Counted from the stretch's first letter, positions 10,345 through 19,836 are shown. The stretch is 64,000 nucleotides of DNA from Perlucidibaca aquatica (GCF_001676655.1 NZ_LZDB01000003.1:61372-125371); one strand, 5' to 3'. The notes: generated by a model from the sequence alone, not told the origin. A program made the numbers and translations.

Positions 10345-10827
10345 TTAGACGATAGTGAAGAGCGGCTGATCGAACTCGACCGGTTGGCCGTCCTCGACCA
10401 AGAAGCTTTCGATGACGCCAGACTTGTCGGCTTGAATTTGATTCATCATCTTCATGGCTTCAATGATGCAAACCGTGTCACCCGCTTTAACGGTACTGCC
10501 CACATCTGCAAAGCGCGCCGAGCCTGGTGCCGGTGAGCGATAGAACGTGCCAACCATGGGTGAGCGCTGCACAAAGCCCGTGGTGCTGGGTTCGCTGGCG
10601 GCCACGGCAGTGCCTTTGGTTGCGCTATCGCGTTCGGCAGGAGCTGGTGTGGCAGCAAAAGTTGCTGGCTGAGGCGCTGGCGCGGCATTGGGCAGGCTGT
10701 AGTGCAGGGCTTGCTGTGGACGATTACGAGCAATGCGAACGGACTCTTCGCCCTCGGTAATTTCCAACTCATCAATGCCTGATTCTTCTACCAGTTCAAT
10801 CAGCTTTTTGATCTTGCGAATATCCAT
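10345..10827 (-). CDS. accB: Acetyl-CoA carboxylase, biotin carboxyl carrier protein
   Basis: AccB carries biotin between the carboxylase and carboxyltransferase parts of acetyl-CoA carboxylase. The start at 10827 gives [17 protein letters not shown], the family N terminus, with 160 residues in total; the longer frame upstream adds unrelated residues. An Ala/Pro-rich linker (about residues 46-80) leads to the biotinyl domain. The biotin-accepting lysine is K126 in the EAMKMM motif, and the thumb-containing segment before it is also present. The upstream gene aroQ ends only 19 bases away, the common aroQ-accB-accC operon. Confidence 0.97.
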   Translation of the reverse strand: MDIRKIKKLIELVEESGIDELEITEGEESVRIARNRPQQALHYSLPNAAPAPQPATFAATPAPAERDSATKGTAVAASEPSTTGFVQRSPMVGTFYRSPAPGSARFADVGSTVKAGDTVCIIEAMKMMNQIQADKSGVIESFLVEDGQPVEFDQPLFTIV

Positions 10828-10846
10828 GTATGGCTCCTCAATAAAA

Positions 10847-11293
10847 TTAATGTGCAGTCCGTAGCTCGCGCAGGGCATAGGTCAGGGCTAGCTCGTAGCC
10901 CAACGCACCTAGCCCGGTAATCACGCCGACGGCTTTGTCTGAAAGGAAAGAGTGCTGTCTAAACGACTCACGCGCGTGGACATTTGACAGGTGCACTTCA
11001 ATAAACGGAATTTTTACCCCGAGCAGGGCGTCGCGCAGTGCGACAGACGTGTGAGTAAACGCTGCGGGGTTAATCAGAATGAATCGTGTGCCATCGAGAC
11101 TGGCCTGATGAATGCGATCAACCAGCGCACCCTCATGGTTGCTTTGAAAGCAGGCCAAGCTGATGCCGGCAGATTCGGCCTGCGTTTGCAGGCGTTTATT
11201 GATCGCGTCTAGCGTGTCACTGCCGTAAAGGCCGGGCTCGCGCTGACCGAGTAAATTCAAGTTCGGACCATTGACGACCAAAATTGCAGGCAT
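10847..11293 (-). CDS. aroQ: 3-dehydroquinate dehydratase, type II
   Basis: AroQ dehydrates 3-dehydroquinate in the shikimate pathway. The start at 11293 gives [20 protein letters not shown], the type II signature with the catalytic loop arginine and tyrosine region (REPGLYG). The mature length of 148 residues is normal for this dodecameric enzyme. The active-site segments [12 protein letters not shown] (near residue 78) and [14 protein letters not shown] (near 100) with the catalytic histidine are present. It is the first gene of the leftward aroQ-accB-accC run. Confidence 0.97.
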   Translation of the reverse strand: MPAILVVNGPNLNLLGQREPGLYGSDTLDAINKRLQTQAESAGISLACFQSNHEGALVDRIHQASLDGTRFILINPAAFTHTSVALRDALLGVKIPFIEVHLSNVHARESFRQHSFLSDKAVGVITGLGALGYELALTYALRELRTAH

Positions 11294-11672
11294 ATCGAAA
11301 TTCCAAGGCTTAAATAATGGCCAAACAATCGGCAATGATTGGCGCTAATTTCGGCGAAACAGCGACTAAACACTGAAAAATGCCGGTTCATTCTTGGTCG
11401 CCACCTTACCGAATGCGCGTGTTGCTCGCAATGACTGCAGCATGACGATTCCATGAAGTTACGACTAAATTCGTGGATATCCACCCTTCGTCGGAAGTCT
11501 CCTGCCAACCATCGTTTCGCTTACCCTTTCAATACGTGACTGAGTGGACACGCCCCTCCTAAGAAGCCTACTCTCCGGGGCATATAAATAGAGGTGAGCG
11601 CACACCGTGGCCGAAATGCCCCTGGCTGTTGCAAAGCTCACTCGTGTTCAGACACCAATCGAGGGCCGTTGC
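11294..11672. other. Divergent intergenic region between aroQ and coxB
   Basis: These 379 bases separate leftward aroQ from the rightward oxidase operon and must contain promoters for both. I see no convincing gene. A TATAAA at 11583-11588 is a possible -10 box for coxB, but nothing like a good -35 lies 17 bases before it. A GAGGG ribosome site precedes the chosen coxB start. No FNR box of the TTGAT-N4-ATCAA type was found here. Confidence 0.4.
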
Positions 11673-12857
11673 ATGCGGAGTTCTGTCATTGTTCGTCTGC
11701 TTTTAGCTGTTCCGTTGTTATTCATGTCGCCGCTGCTTCTTGCTTCTAGCTCATGGGATATGACGCCGGGCGTCACCGACATCAGTTCGCAAGTCTTCCA
11801 TCTGCATCGCACCATTCTGTATGTCTGTATTGCCATTGGTCTGGGCGTTTTCGGCATGATGTTTTGGTCCATCCTGCATCACCGAAAATCTAAGGGCGCA
11901 GTGGCCGCGCACTTTCATGAAAGCACGATGGTGGAAATTATTTGGACCGTCATTCCGTTCATTATTTTGATTGGCATGGCCATTCCTGCCACGCGAGTGC
12001 TGGTGGCTATGAATGACACCAGCGATTCGAGCATGACGGTTCGTGTCACGGGTTCGCAATGGAAATGGAACTACGAATACCTCACCTACGATGATGACAA
12101 GAGCGTTGGAGTCTCCTTCTACTCCGTGCTTTCTACGCCGCGTGAGCAATACGAGCGTCAGGGTAAGGGCTTTGGTGCAGGCAATTTGCCGGACTTTAAG
12201 GCGCACCCTAATTATTTGCTGGAAGTGGATAAGCCACTGGTGATTCCAAGCGGCCAGAAAATCCGTTTCCTGATTACGGCAGACGATGTCATTCATGCTT
12301 GGTGGGTGCCTGACTTTGCGCTAAAGCGTGATGCAGTGCCGGGCTTTGTGAATGAAATTTGGGTGGATGTGCCGGTGGGCAAAGAGGGGATTTATCGCGG
12401 CCGTTGCGCTGAACTCTGCGGCAAAGATCACGCCTTTATGCCCATTGTGGTTGAAGTAAAGACAAAAGCGGACTTCAAGCAGTGGCTGGCAGGTGCCAAG
12501 GTCCAGGCCGAGGCGGATGCAAAGGCTGCAGCCGCTTCTGTTGACTATAAGTACCCGTCCTTAGATGTAGCCATGAAGGAGGGTGAGGCCGTGTATGTGG
12601 CTCGATGTGCCGCCTGTCACCAAGTCAGTGGCGCGGGATTGCCGCCCATGTTTCCTGCACTTAAGGGCAGCAAAATCGCGGTGGAAAAAGCGCATTTGCA
12701 AGACCACATCAACATCATTCTGAATGGCAAAAATGCCATGCCAGCCTGGAAAGCCATCTTAACGCCGCGCGAAATGGCTGCGGTCACGACTTATGAACGT
12801 AATGCCTGGGGTAATGCCACAGGTGATCTGGTACAGCCTTCGGAGTTTGCTAAATGA
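11673..12857 (+). CDS. coxB: Cytochrome c oxidase subunit II with fused cytochrome c domain
   Basis: Subunit II accepts electrons through the CuA centre and passes them to subunit I. The ATG at 11673 is chosen for its GAGGG ribosome site and because it opens directly into a signal peptide (MRSSVIVRLLLAVPLLFMSP); an upstream GTG frame is less likely. Two membrane helices follow (about residues 44-67 and 88-108), then the cupredoxin domain. CuA ligands are in the C245-x3-C249-x3-H253-x2-M256 pattern. A C-terminal haem c domain is present with C312-A-A-C315-H316 and a likely methionine ligand in AMPAW. This is the caa3/aa3 arrangement seen in Pseudomonas. The stop overlaps coxA (ATGA). Confidence 0.96.
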   Translation: MRSSVIVRLLLAVPLLFMSPLLLASSSWDMTPGVTDISSQVFHLHRTILYVCIAIGLGVFGMMFWSILHHRKSKGAVAAHFHESTMVEIIWTVIPFIILIGMAIPATRVLVAMNDTSDSSMTVRVTGSQWKWNYEYLTYDDDKSVGVSFYSVLSTPREQYERQGKGFGAGNLPDFKAHPNYLLEVDKPLVIPSGQKIRFLITADDVIHAWWVPDFALKRDAVPGFVNEIWVDVPVGKEGIYRGRCAELCGKDHAFMPIVVEVKTKADFKQWLAGAKVQAEADAKAAAASVDYKYPSLDVAMKEGEAVYVARCAACHQVSGAGLPPMFPALKGSKIAVEKAHLQDHINIILNGKNAMPAWKAILTPREMAAVTTYERNAWGNATGDLVQPSEFAK

Positions 12858-14470
12858 GCGCAGAAGCTATGTCACACAGCACGGCCGCAGAAGGCCATGA
12901 TGATCATGGGCATCACGCGCCATTGAAACCCTTTTTGCTGCGCATGTTTACCACCACCAACCATAAAGACATCGGCACGATGTATTTGGTCTTTGCACTG
13001 CTGATGCTGCTTTGCGGTGGCTTAGCGGCGATGGTAATTCGCGCGGAGTTGATGTATCCCGGCATGCAGCTGGTGCAGCCCGACTTCTTTAACCAGATGA
13101 CGACCGTGCACGGCTTGCTGATGGTCTTTGGCGCCATCATGCCGGCCTTTACCGGCTTCGCAAACTGGATGGTGCCCATGATGATCGGTGCGCCGGATAT
13201 GGCGCTGCCACGTCTGAATAACTTCTCGTTCTGGTTGCTGCCTTTTGCCTTCGCCATCCTGATTGGATCGGTGGTGATGTCGGTTTTGGGCATGGGGTCT
13301 GCTCCGAATTTTGGTTGGACCTTCTATGCGCCGCTGTCCACGACCTATGGTCCGGCCAGCACAGACTTCTTTATCTTCTCAGTTCACTTAATGGGCATCT
13401 CGTCCATTCTGGGTGCGATTAACGTCGTCGTTACCATCTTCAACTTGCGTGCTCCCGGCATGACCTTGATGAAGATGCCCCTGTTTGTTTGGACCTGGTT
13501 GATTACCGCCTTCCTGCTTATTGCCGTGATGCCGGTGCTGGCGGGCGTGGTCACCATGATGCTCACCGATCGTCATTTCGGTACCAGCTTCTTCGATGCC
13601 GCTGGTGGCGGTGACCCCGTGATGTTCCAGCATATTTTCTGGTTCTTCGGGCATCCCGAGGTCTACATCATGATCCTGCCTTCTTTCGGGATCGTCTCGG
13701 CTATTATTCCGGTCTTCGCACGCAAGCAGCTTTTTGGTTACCCCTCCATGGTGTACGCCACGGCCTCCATCGCGTTGCTGTCATTCGTGGTTTGGGCTCA
13801 CCACATGTTCACCACCGGGCTACCCTTGGCGGGCTCGCTGTTTTACATGTACATGACCATGCTGATTTCAGTGCCAACGGGCGTGAAAGTCTTCAACTGG
13901 GTTGCCACCATGTGGCGCGGCTCCATGACCTTTGAAGTGCCGATGCTGTTCGCCATCGCCTTCGTGGTGTTGTTCACCATTGGCGGCTTCTCGGGCCTGA
14001 TGCTGGCCATCACGCCAGCAGATTATCAGTACCAAGATACTTACTTTGTGGTGGCGCATTTCCACTATGTGTTAGTCACTGGTTCGCTGTTTGCGATTTT
14101 TGCCGGCGCCTACTATTGGCTACCGAAATGGTCCGGCCACATGTTCAATACCAAGCTGGCTCAACTGCACTTCTGGAGCTCATTGCTGTCGGTGAACCTG
14201 CTCTTCTTCCCGATGCACTTCGTGGGTCTTGCGGGCATGCCGCGTCGTTACGCCGACTACTCCATGCAGTTCGCTGACTTGAACTTCTGGATCTCGATTG
14301 GTGGTTTCTGGTTCGGTGCCAGCCAGCTGTTCTTCTTGGCGGTGTTGTTCACCATCAAGCGTCAGCCAAAAGCGAGTGCTAATCCGTGGGAGGCGCAAGA
14401 AGGTCTTGAGTGGACACTGCCCAGCCCTGCGCCCTATCACAGCTTTACTCAGCCGCCAGAGATTAAGTAA
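12854..14470 (+). CDS. coxA: Cytochrome c oxidase subunit I
   Basis: Subunit I is the catalytic, proton-pumping subunit with haem a and the haem a3-CuB centre in the cytoplasmic membrane. The 538-residue protein has the expected twelve hydrophobic helices. FFGHPEVYIMILPSFG (near residue 260) carries the His-Tyr cross-link pair, WAHHMF (near 316) the other CuB histidines, and HFHYVL (near 402) the haem ligands. The N terminus is His-rich (HDDHGHHAP). It overlaps coxB by four bases and is followed by ctaG after three bases, so it is part of one operon. Confidence 0.97.
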   Translation: MSAEAMSHSTAAEGHDDHGHHAPLKPFLLRMFTTTNHKDIGTMYLVFALLMLLCGGLAAMVIRAELMYPGMQLVQPDFFNQMTTVHGLLMVFGAIMPAFTGFANWMVPMMIGAPDMALPRLNNFSFWLLPFAFAILIGSVVMSVLGMGSAPNFGWTFYAPLSTTYGPASTDFFIFSVHLMGISSILGAINVVVTIFNLRAPGMTLMKMPLFVWTWLITAFLLIAVMPVLAGVVTMMLTDRHFGTSFFDAAGGGDPVMFQHIFWFFGHPEVYIMILPSFGIVSAIIPVFARKQLFGYPSMVYATASIALLSFVVWAHHMFTTGLPLAGSLFYMYMTMLISVPTGVKVFNWVATMWRGSMTFEVPMLFAIAFVVLFTIGGFSGLMLAITPADYQYQDTYFVVAHFHYVLVTGSLFAIFAGAYYWLPKWSGHMFNTKLAQLHFWSSLLSVNLLFFPMHFVGLAGMPRRYADYSMQFADLNFWISIGGFWFGASQLFFLAVLFTIKRQPKASANPWEAQEGLEWTLPSPAPYHSFTQPPEIK

Positions 14471-14473
14471 CTC

Positions 14474-15022
14474 ATGGATCGCAAACCTAGCCCATCAGCC
14501 CAAAGCCGCCAGTTGCGCTGGCTGGCTATTGGTGTGGTCGGCATGTTTGCGTTCGCTGTGTTCGCTATGCCGCCCATTTACCGCGTGTTCTGCGAGCTGA
14601 CGGGTTTGAATGGGAAACCGTCACTCGCGAATGCACAGGCAAAGCCGGAAGCAGACTTAGATCGCACGGTGACACTAGAGTTTGTGACCTCCGTGGATGC
14701 CGGGCTGCCGTGGACCTTTCGCGGCAATCTCACCTCGGTAGATGTGCATCCAGGTCAAATTCATCGCGTCAGTTTTCAAGTTGAAAACCTGTCTGATAAA
14801 GCGGTGATAGGGCGAGCGATTCCCTCAATTTCACCGGCGGCAGGCACGGCGTTTGTGAAAAAAACACAGTGTTTTTGTTTTGAGCAACAAACCTTGGCGG
14901 CAGGGCAAGTGGTTGAGATGCCGGTGGTTCTTTACATCGATCCCGCGCTGCCGAAAAACATTAAAACCATCACGCTTGCCTATCGCTTTTATCGCCAGCC
15001 CGATATTGAGCAAAAAATCTAA
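14474..15022 (+). CDS. ctaG: Cytochrome c oxidase assembly protein CtaG/Cox11
   Basis: CtaG delivers copper to the CuB site of subunit I. The 182-residue protein has a single N-terminal membrane helix (about residues 15-33, WLAIGVVGMFAFAVFAMPP) and a periplasmic immunoglobulin-like domain. The copper-binding CFCFE motif is near residue 135 (KKTQCFCFEQQTL), a family hallmark. It starts three bases after coxA and is followed by coxC, as in alpha- and gammaproteobacterial cox operons. Confidence 0.95.
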   Translation: MDRKPSPSAQSRQLRWLAIGVVGMFAFAVFAMPPIYRVFCELTGLNGKPSLANAQAKPEADLDRTVTLEFVTSVDAGLPWTFRGNLTSVDVHPGQIHRVSFQVENLSDKAVIGRAIPSISPAAGTAFVKKTQCFCFEQQTLAAGQVVEMPVVLYIDPALPKNIKTITLAYRFYRQPDIEQKI

Positions 15023-15054
15023 CGACTAAGCTCGTTGCTAGTAAGGAGTGTTGC

Positions 15055-15972
15055 ATGTCATCGCCACAAGAAACACTGAAGCAGACGGATAAACCCTCCG
15101 CGTATTACGTGCCTGAAAGCAGCCCGTGGCCCATCATGGGCTCTCTCGTGCTTTTCATTCTGGTGATTGGCGCGGGCAATACAGTTCAAAGCCATAGCTT
15201 GTCAGGTATTGCGGCGAATGAAGGCCATCTGAATTTCTTGCTGCCCTTGGGTTTGGTCGGCCTATTTGTGCTGATGTACCTCTGGTTTCGCGACACGGTT
15301 CGCGAAAGTTTAGGTAATCGCAATTCGGCACAGATGGATGTGTCTTACCGCCAAGGTATGACTTGGTTTATTTTTTCTGAAGTCATGTTTTTCGCCGCCT
15401 TCTTTGGTGCTCTTTTCTATGCTCGCGTGCTGAGCGTGCCGTGGCTGGGCGGAGAAGGCAAAGGTGGCATGACGCATGAACTTTTGTGGCCACAGTTCCA
15501 GGCGCTCTGGCCTTTGGTCAAGATGCCCAGTGGCGAGACTACTCAAGCCATGGGCCCTTGGGGTCTGCCGTTTGTGAATACGGTGCTTTTGTTAACATCT
15601 TCGGTGACTCTGACGATTGCTCATCATGCGCTACTCGTGGGCGAGCGCCGTCGTCAGCTGCTGTTCCTATGTATCACGGCTGCTTTAGGTCTCACTTTCT
15701 TGGGCTGCCAGGTGCTCGAGTATCACCATGCCTATGCGGAAATGGGGTTAACGCTGCAGTCCGGCATGTATGGCTCTACCTTTTATATGCTGACAGGCTT
15801 TCACGGCCTGCACGTGACCATCGGTACCATCATGTTGATCGTGATGGCGTTGCGAACGCATAAGGGGCATTTAACACCAAGCAACCACTTCGCTTTCGAG
15901 GCGGCTGCTTGGTATTGGCATTTTGTGGATGTGGTCTGGCTGTTCTTGTTCGTCGTGGTTTATTGGTTGTAA
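15055..15972 (+). CDS. coxC: Cytochrome c oxidase subunit III
   Basis: Subunit III stabilises the catalytic core of the oxidase. The 305-residue polytopic protein has seven predicted helices. Subunit III landmarks are present: YRQGMTWFIFSEVMFFAAFFGALFY-like content near residue 100, QVLEYHHAYAEM near 220, FYMLTGFHGLHVTIG near 243 and AWYWHFVDVVWLFLF at the C terminus. It has an AAGGAG-like ribosome site (AGTAAGGAG, 15041-15049). It is followed on the opposite strand by a small DUF2909 gene, the same arrangement as in Pseudomonas. Confidence 0.96.
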   Translation: MSSPQETLKQTDKPSAYYVPESSPWPIMGSLVLFILVIGAGNTVQSHSLSGIAANEGHLNFLLPLGLVGLFVLMYLWFRDTVRESLGNRNSAQMDVSYRQGMTWFIFSEVMFFAAFFGALFYARVLSVPWLGGEGKGGMTHELLWPQFQALWPLVKMPSGETTQAMGPWGLPFVNTVLLLTSSVTLTIAHHALLVGERRRQLLFLCITAALGLTFLGCQVLEYHHAYAEMGLTLQSGMYGSTFYMLTGFHGLHVTIGTIMLIVMALRTHKGHLTPSNHFAFEAAAWYWHFVDVVWLFLFVVVYWL

Positions 15973-15979
15973 GTCTGCG

Positions 15980-16186
15980 TCACAGTCCGTGTGGATCGAT
16001 GACACCAAAGGCGCCCAGTACAAACAGCGAAGCGACAATGACAATCGACCACACAACCCGCATTTTTAGCGCCTGTAACATGCGCTGAGGGTCGCCCTCA
16101 GCGCCGCGTGACAAAGCTTTCAGCGCCGAAGCAAGCTGCCAAACAACTAGGCCTAACGCGAGCAGAATGACAATTTTAATGGCCAA
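15980..16186 (-). CDS. Small twin-helix membrane protein, DUF2909 type
   Basis: The 68-residue protein has two hydrophobic helices (residues 3-22 and 45-62) separated by a short charged loop with GDPQRMLQALKMRV. The loop and the antisense position between coxC and the SURF1 gene match the DUF2909 family found at this spot in Pseudomonas oxidase operons. The function is not known; the conserved location suggests a link to oxidase assembly. The gene is transcribed against the operon and its stop lies seven bases from the coxC stop. Confidence 0.8.
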   Translation of the reverse strand: MAIKIVILLALGLVVWQLASALKALSRGAEGDPQRMLQALKMRVVWSIVIVASLFVLGAFGVIDPHGL

Positions 16187-16245
16187 AATGTGACTCCAGA
16201 CATGACAAAGTGGAAGCCCAGTATAAGTTGTCTGAGCGAGCTGTC

Positions 16246-17541
16246 ATGGCCGTAAAGACGAACGGTAGATCGTTGGTGTGGATCATTGTTGTGATACTGG
16301 GTGCGGCATTGCTGCTATCGCTTTCGGCCTGGCAATGGCAGCGCGCCGCAGAAAAAGAGCGATGGATTAAAGTGCAGGCGCTTTCGGCGCAGACGGATGT
16401 GATGTGGCTGGATGGCCATAAGAGCCGATTGTGGCAGTCTGGCCAACGAGTGAAGCTATCGGGCCGCTTTGAGCCTCAGTGCCGAGTTGCTCTAGATAAC
16501 CAGCCGGTGAATGGAAAAACGGGCTATCAGCTGCATCAATTATTTCGCTTGGATAACAGCCGGCAGGCGGTTTTGGTGAATTTAGGCTGGTTGCCCAGCG
16601 ATCGCCAGCAAGGGCCTGCCGTACCAGAAGCATTGAAAGAGCAGGCCGTCGTGATGGGCGATATTCAAAAGCCAGGACAATTTTATACGGCGGGAGGCGC
16701 AGAAATGCTTAACGGGTTGTGGCGTGTGGGGCGTGTCGATTTAGCAGAGTGGCAAGCCCGCTGCCAGACTGAGTTACTGCCTTGGGTGGTGCGACTGAGC
16801 CCGGAACAGAAGGGCTTGGGTTATCTGCGGGACTGGCGCCCAACAGAAACTCAGAAAATCGGACCAGACAAGCACCGAGCCTATGCGTTTCAGTGGTTGG
16901 CATTGGCCATTACCTGGTGCTTATGTTGGTGGCATTTAGCTCGGCGCTCATCGTCAGTGTCCACATTGAATAAGCAAAAGGGCGCTTCGCGCTGGGTTGT
17001 GATCGCCTTGTTGCTTAGCTTTACCTTGCCATTTTTTATCGGTCAGCTGGCATACGATCTGCACTGGATCGGCGGCGGTAAAACGAATAAGGGGCAATTA
17101 TTCACGCCCCCAGTGGCTTTACGGGAGAGCTTTCCTGTCACCGATCAGCAGGCTTTGAATGGCCGTTGGTGGTTAAGTTATGTTTTGCCTGAGCAGTGCA
17201 TGGCGGATTGTGCGCAGTCGATAACTACGTTGACGCGCTTGCAGGAAACGCTGGGTAAAGAGCGAGGGCGCGTCGGACTGTTATTAATTAAAACAGAGCG
17301 CAGTGCGTCCATTGCATTGCCTCCGGCCTCTAGTGAGATTCACTTAGTGACCGTGCAGCAAGCGTCGCTAAAGGCATTGGGTTTGAATCAGTCTGCGCGC
17401 TCCCCGTGGATGATCATGGACCCTCAAGGGTGGATCATGTTGCGATATGAGCCGCCGTTAACAGCGCCAGACGCCTTGATTAGCGCGCAAAACTTACTCG
17501 ACGACCTGAAGAAACTGTTGAAGGCATCCCGCATTGGCTAA
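16246..17541 (+). CDS. SURF1-family oxidase assembly protein fused to a membrane-anchored CxxxC domain
   Basis: The 431-residue protein joins two parts usually encoded separately. Residues 1 to about 235 are SURF1: helix 1 (10-29), a periplasmic domain with GYQLHQLF and VLVNLGWLP segments, and helix 2 with the family HRAYAFQWLAL motif (210-220). After a short linker, residues 250-268 form a third helix. A thioredoxin-like domain follows with C318-M-A-D-C322, a CxxxC pair like that of Sco copper proteins, and ends in LLKASRIG. In Pseudomonas a separate small gene between surf1 and ctaA encodes this kind of domain. The ATG at 16246 is preferred over an upstream GTG at 16210. The end overlaps ctaA by eight bases. 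Confidence 0.85.
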   Translation: MAVKTNGRSLVWIIVVILGAALLLSLSAWQWQRAAEKERWIKVQALSAQTDVMWLDGHKSRLWQSGQRVKLSGRFEPQCRVALDNQPVNGKTGYQLHQLFRLDNSRQAVLVNLGWLPSDRQQGPAVPEALKEQAVVMGDIQKPGQFYTAGGAEMLNGLWRVGRVDLAEWQARCQTELLPWVVRLSPEQKGLGYLRDWRPTETQKIGPDKHRAYAFQWLALAITWCLCWWHLARRSSSVSTLNKQKGASRWVVIALLLSFTLPFFIGQLAYDLHWIGGGKTNKGQLFTPPVALRESFPVTDQQALNGRWWLSYVLPEQCMADCAQSITTLTRLQETLGKERGRVGLLLIKTERSASIALPPASSEIHLVTVQQASLKALGLNQSARSPWMIMDPQGWIMLRYEPPLTAPDALISAQNLLDDLKKLLKASRIG

Positions 17542-18562
17542 CGTAAATCACTCCACACTAAAACGAGTGGCTCAATTCGCAATCCTGCTAACGCTCACGG
17601 TAATCCTTCTGGGGGCGTGGACGCGTTTACGTGATGCAGGTTTGGGCTGCCCTGACTGGCCCACTTGCTACGGCCATTTCACAGTACCCAGCTCAGCAGA
17701 GGCGCTGGCTCGCGCGGACGCCTTGTATCCGGGCCAAATGGTGGTGCCCGAAAAAGCATGGCCTGAGACGATTCATCGTTACTTTGCCAGTGCAATCGGG
17801 CTGCTCATACTGCTGCTTTCGACGTGGATGTTTGCTCAACGTCGCGCGACGACCTTGCCTTGGCGTCATGGCCTGTTTTTGCTGGCGCTAGTGTGTACAC
17901 AAGGTGCTTTTGGCGCGCTCACTGTGACTGAAAAGCTCTATCCCCCGGTTGTTACCGCCCACTTGCTGTTGGGCTTTAGCACGCTCACAGTATTGTTCTT
18001 ACTTTACTTGCGTCTAAGCCAGGCTTTTCCGCGAACGGGGGATGAAGGGATTCGGCGAATACGCTTTTGGGTATATCTCGCGGTCGCCGTAGTGGTAGGG
18101 CAAATTATGTTGGGCGGTTGGACGGCATCAAATTACGCCGCTACCGTGTGCACGGAGTTGCCGATTTGCCAGACCGGTTGGCCGGCACTCTTGCAATGGC
18201 GTGATGCCTTCAGTCTTACGCATGTAGATGATCTTAATTATGAATTCGCACCGCACCTAGACGCAGCCTCCAAAGTAACCATTCATGTCGCGCATCGCGT
18301 AGGCGCTTTCGTTGTGGTCGCTACCGTACTCATGCTGGTCACGCAATTGCTCAGAAAAGCCGCAACCGCTCGCTATCGTACGTTTGCCTGGGTGATTGCG
18401 GGTGCGCTGCTCATTCAGGTGGGCTTAGGTGCCGCGAACGTGCTATTCCAGCTTCCCTTATGGAACGCCGTGGCGCATAACGTATGGGCGGCTGTATTCC
18501 TTCAAATACTGGTGGCGCTCGCGTTTGCCGTCCACCAAGAAAATAATAAGTTAAGAGGTTGA
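17534..18562 (+). CDS. ctaA: Haem A synthase (CtaA/Cox15 family)
   Basis: CtaA oxidises the methyl group of haem O to make haem A for the oxidase. The 342-residue protein has eight predicted helices in two four-helix halves. LRDAGLGCPDWPTCYG (residues 32-47), ETIHRYFAS with the first haem-ligand histidine, VTAHLLLGF, and HVAHRVGAF with AHNVWAA in the second half are family landmarks. The start appears to be TTG at 17534, with AAGG upstream, overlapping the preceding gene by eight bases; GTG at 17567 is an alternative. cyoE follows directly. Confidence 0.94.
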   Translation: MANVNHSTLKRVAQFAILLTLTVILLGAWTRLRDAGLGCPDWPTCYGHFTVPSSAEALARADALYPGQMVVPEKAWPETIHRYFASAIGLLILLLSTWMFAQRRATTLPWRHGLFLLALVCTQGAFGALTVTEKLYPPVVTAHLLLGFSTLTVLFLLYLRLSQAFPRTGDEGIRRIRFWVYLAVAVVVGQIMLGGWTASNYAATVCTELPICQTGWPALLQWRDAFSLTHVDDLNYEFAPHLDAASKVTIHVAHRVGAFVVVATVLMLVTQLLRKAATARYRTFAWVIAGALLIQVGLGAANVLFQLPLWNAVAHNVWAAVFLQILVALAFAVHQENNKLRG

Positions 18563-18563
18563 G

Positions 18564-19463
18564 ATGTCGACATTGCCCGTAGTGAATGCAACGCCCATGT
18601 GGCGTGAATATTGGGCATTAACCAAGCCGCGTGTAGTGGCCATGTTAATGGTCACAGCATTGGTGGGCATGGTTTTGGCGCCTCATGAACGCTTACCCGT
18701 TTGGCAGTACATGGCAGCGATTGTTGGGCTGTGGGCTGGTATGGCCTCTGCGGCGGTCATTAATCAGTGGGTCGATCAGCAAATTGATGCGGTGATGACC
18801 CGCACGCAACATCGCCCGTTGGTTCAAGGGCAAATGCAAGGCTCTGCTGCCCTGGCTTGGGCCGGCTTTCTGGCTATCGTATCCATGGTCGTGTTAACGC
18901 TTTGGGTGAACCCACTCACTGCATGGCTCACGGCACTGGGTATGGTGGGCTATGCTGGCATCTATACCCGCTATTTGAAGCGTGCAACGCCGCAGAATAT
19001 TGTCATTGGCGGGCTCTCCGGTGCATTGCCGCCATTACTCGGCTGGACGGCCGTTACGGGTGAAATGTCGCCGCACGCCTGGTTATTAGTCCTCATTATT
19101 TTTGTTTGGACGCCGCCGCATTTTTGGGCATTAGCGATTCACCGGCGCGACGAGTATGCCAAGGCGGGAATTCCGATGTTGCCCGTTACGCATGGGATTG
19201 AGCTCACGAAGCAACTGGTTTGGTATTACACCGTGTTGTTGGGCTTAGTGACACTCTTGCCTTATTTGGTCGGTATGAGTGGGATTATTTATCTCGTCGG
19301 AGCGTGCCTCTTTGCTTTTCTATTTGCGCGCGAGGCATGGATATTAAAAACGACGGACAAGCCGGGGCAGGCCATGAAAACCTTTGGTTTTTCATTGGTC
19401 TATCTCTTAGGTTTGTTTGCAGCATTATTGCTAGACCATGTTTGGTTGAATTGGATGGCTTGA
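18564..19463 (+). CDS. cyoE: Protohaem IX farnesyltransferase (haem O synthase)
   Basis: The enzyme adds a farnesyl chain to protohaem IX, the step before haem A synthase. The 299-residue UbiA-type membrane protein has the first aspartate-rich region as NQWVDQQIDAVMTRTQHRPL (residues 68-87) and the second near IHRRDEYAKAGIPMLP (residue 193). An AGAGG site lies just upstream of the ATG. It closes the oxidase operon (coxB to cyoE), so all factors for haem A supply and copper delivery are together. Also called ctaB. Confidence 0.95.
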   Translation: MSTLPVVNATPMWREYWALTKPRVVAMLMVTALVGMVLAPHERLPVWQYMAAIVGLWAGMASAAVINQWVDQQIDAVMTRTQHRPLVQGQMQGSAALAWAGFLAIVSMVVLTLWVNPLTAWLTALGMVGYAGIYTRYLKRATPQNIVIGGLSGALPPLLGWTAVTGEMSPHAWLLVLIIFVWTPPHFWALAIHRRDEYAKAGIPMLPVTHGIELTKQLVWYYTVLLGLVTLLPYLVGMSGIIYLVGACLFAFLFAREAWILKTTDKPGQAMKTFGFSLVYLLGLFAALLLDHVWLNWMA

Positions 19464-19617
19464 CAAAATATGCGCGACTTGCTTGCACTCGACTATCTTT
19501 CCGTGTTTAATCAATTCGCCCGTGGGCATCATCACCTCGTAACGCTATGTTTTATCATGCGCCAAAGTTTGATGGCCGCCACACGGCTATCCGATACAGA
19601 GTTTTTTGAGGTTGATT

Positions 19618-19830
19618 ATGTCGCAACGTGAGCAAGGCACCGTGAAGTGGTTCAACGATGCCAAGGGTTTTGGTTTCATTCAGCGTCAAGCTGGTGAAGA
19701 TGTTTTCGTCCACTTCCGCGCCATCCGTGGTGACGGTCACCGCTCCCTGCGGGACGGCCAGAAGGTCGAATTCAGCGTCGTCAAGGGTCAGAAGGGCTTC
19801 CAAGCCGAAGACGTTCTGCCGCTGGATTGA
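19618..19830 (+). CDS. Cold-shock domain protein, CspA family
   Basis: The 70-residue single-domain RNA/DNA-binding protein has RNP1 KGFGFI (residues 16-21) and RNP2 VFVHF (29-33), the beta-barrel cold-shock fold. The ATG at 19618 is chosen over one 12 bases upstream because it has GAGG before it and starts the family sequence [13 protein letters not shown]. The 5' stretch from cyoE (154 bases, no gene) is long enough for the structured leader that csp mRNAs often carry, though I cannot fold it reliably. A strong hairpin and a T-rich terminator follow. The next gene carries a second, closely similar cold-shock domain. Confidence 0.95.
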   Translation: MSQREQGTVKWFNDAKGFGFIQRQAGEDVFVHFRAIRGDGHRSLRDGQKVEFSVVKGQKGFQAEDVLPLD

Positions 19831-19836
19831 TGCACC

